6,161 nt of DNA from the NCBI GenBank assembly GCA_002733385.1, contig NVVO01000005.1, positions 85,241 through 91,401 on the forward strand, in the 5' to 3' direction. Both the position numbers and the translations under genes were made by a program. The DNA is from Robiginitomaculum sp. GTDB lineage: Bacteria; Pseudomonadota; Alphaproteobacteria; Caulobacterales; Maricaulaceae. Under the pieces are notes generated by a model, which saw nothing but the letters and a program-made list of their open reading frames with translations, was not told where the DNA came from and did no database searches. The stretch's first letter is position 1. Every line of letters begins with the position of its first letter. This document shows positions 5,728-6,161 of this stretch, one piece after another.

Positions 5728-5829
5728 TGTCATCCCGGACAAGCGAAGCGCAGATCCGGGATCTCGTTTGTTAAGCAAGTGCGGAGCGTTCCTAACTTAT
5801 GAGGCCCCGGATCAAGTCCGGGGTGACAT
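5728..5829. repeat. Two-hairpin palindromic intergenic element (REP/MITE-like)
   Basis: The ends tgtcatcccggac (5728-5740) and, as reverse complement, tgtcaccccggac (5816-5828) form a terminal inverted repeat with one mismatch. Inside, atcccgga (5732-5739) pairs perfectly with tccgggat (5755-5762). Separately, ccccgga (5805-5811) pairs perfectly with tccgggg (5817-5823) around a five-base loop. The core of roughly 40 bases between the hairpins is unpaired or weakly paired. Such 'tcatcccgg...ccgggatga' elements are scattered through many alphaproteobacterial genomes. It starts 13 bases after the oxidoreductase stop and could also terminate or stabilise its transcript, though it lacks a U-tract. 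Confidence 0.78.
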
Positions 5830-5858
5830 AATTGGTTTGGGTAGTTTGTATGAATGTC

Positions 5859-5887
5859 TTGAGAGAATCACTTTGCTATGCCATACT
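5859..5887 (+). promoter_or_regulatory. Candidate promoter upstream of the MmcQ/YjbR gene
   Basis: TTGAGA (5859-5864, 5 of 6 to consensus) and CATACT (5882-5887, 4 of 6) are separated by 17 bases. The leader to the GTG at 5988 would be about 95 bases. Apart from the palindromic element and this site, I see nothing definite in 5715-5987. Confidence 0.3.
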
Positions 5888-5987
5888 TAATATTCCGAGG
5901 GGCATCCTTGTTTGGATTGAGACGTACCCTTAAACTCCTAACGGGGTTTGGTAACTTGATCCCGGTCATGCGGGCGGAAGGACGGAT

Positions 5988-6161
5988 GTGACACTAGAGC
6001 AATATAATGGGTTTTGCGCTACGCTCCCCCATACCGTGCACGTTGTACAGTGGGGCGGGGCGGATGTTTGGAAAGTTGGGTGCGCGGCGCGAAACAAGCT
6101 TTTCGCCGTAGGCGGTTGGCAAGATACAGACGACGTGCTTTTCGTCACTTTCAAATGCGGC
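5988..6161 (+). CDS. MmcQ/YjbR family protein (3' end missing)
   Basis: The frame runs open to the right edge, giving 58 residues beginning (M)TLEQYNGFCATLPHTVHVVQ, a typical start of the MmcQ/YjbR family. It continues with WGGADVWKVG (22-31), then FAVGGW (39-44) and the beginning of FVTFKCG (52-58), all landmarks of that family. Members are about 115-120 residues with a CyaY-like fold; DNA binding has been suggested for some. The start is GTG, supported by GGAAGGA (5976-5982) five bases upstream. The nearby ATG at 5986 is in another frame and meets a stop at once. The gene's second half lies outside the window. Confidence 0.88.
   Translation, partial: MTLEQYNGFCATLPHTVHVVQWGGADVWKVGCAARNKLFAVGGWQDTDDVLFVTFKCG

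Noticed and set aside
5966..6154. A 62-codon - strand frame at the right edge
   Set aside because: It is antisense to the MmcQ/YjbR frame, which has clear family motifs and a good ribosome binding site.

Overview
The window looks like chromosomal DNA of a moderate-GC Proteobacterium, most likely an alphaproteobacterium. The family content fits (ArsR/SRPBCC/DUF4287-DUF5655 operon, MmcQ/YjbR protein, PYROXD2-like flavoprotein). So does the intergenic palindrome built on 'tgtcatcccgg ... ccggggtgaca', a style of repeat common in Alphaproteobacteria. No rRNA, tRNA, CRISPR array, transposase or phage gene is visible. Seven genes plus one partial 3' gene fill nearly all of the window.

Left block, + strand (1-1737): the 3' two-thirds of an arsenite S-adenosylmethyltransferase of the arsenosugar-associated ArsM type (arsM, cut by the left edge). 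Nine bases after its stop comes a membrane-anchored alpha/beta hydrolase lipoprotein. The two are probably co-transcribed. The rest of the arsenic locus should lie to the left.

Single gene, - strand (1792-2498): an uncharacterised exported protein convergent with the hydrolase. Its Shine-Dalgarno and hydrophobic leader are in a different frame from the mature domain. This suggests a one-base deletion, or a sequence error, inside the signal peptide.

Regulator operon, - strand (4021 down to 2579): an ArsR-family repressor, an SRPBCC (AHSA1-like) protein overlapping it by 8 nt, and a DUF4287-DUF5655 protein with its own strong ribosome binding site. A perfect 13-bp inverted repeat with a 2-base centre lies on the start codon of the repressor gene and is very probably its operator. 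An 11-base part of that region recurs just downstream of the predicted promoter of the frameshifted exported-protein gene, so the repressor may also act there.

Right block, + strand (4101-6161): a PYROXD2/phytoene-desaturase-like FAD oxidoreductase transcribed divergently from the repressor, apparently leaderless. It is followed by a roughly 100-bp two-hairpin palindromic intergenic element. At the right edge is the first 58 codons of an MmcQ/YjbR-family gene that starts with GTG.

Most of the window is ordinary. The points that deserve a second look are the operator and its possible second site, the frameshifted leader, the unassigned exported family, the arsM-lipoprotein pairing and the palindromic element.
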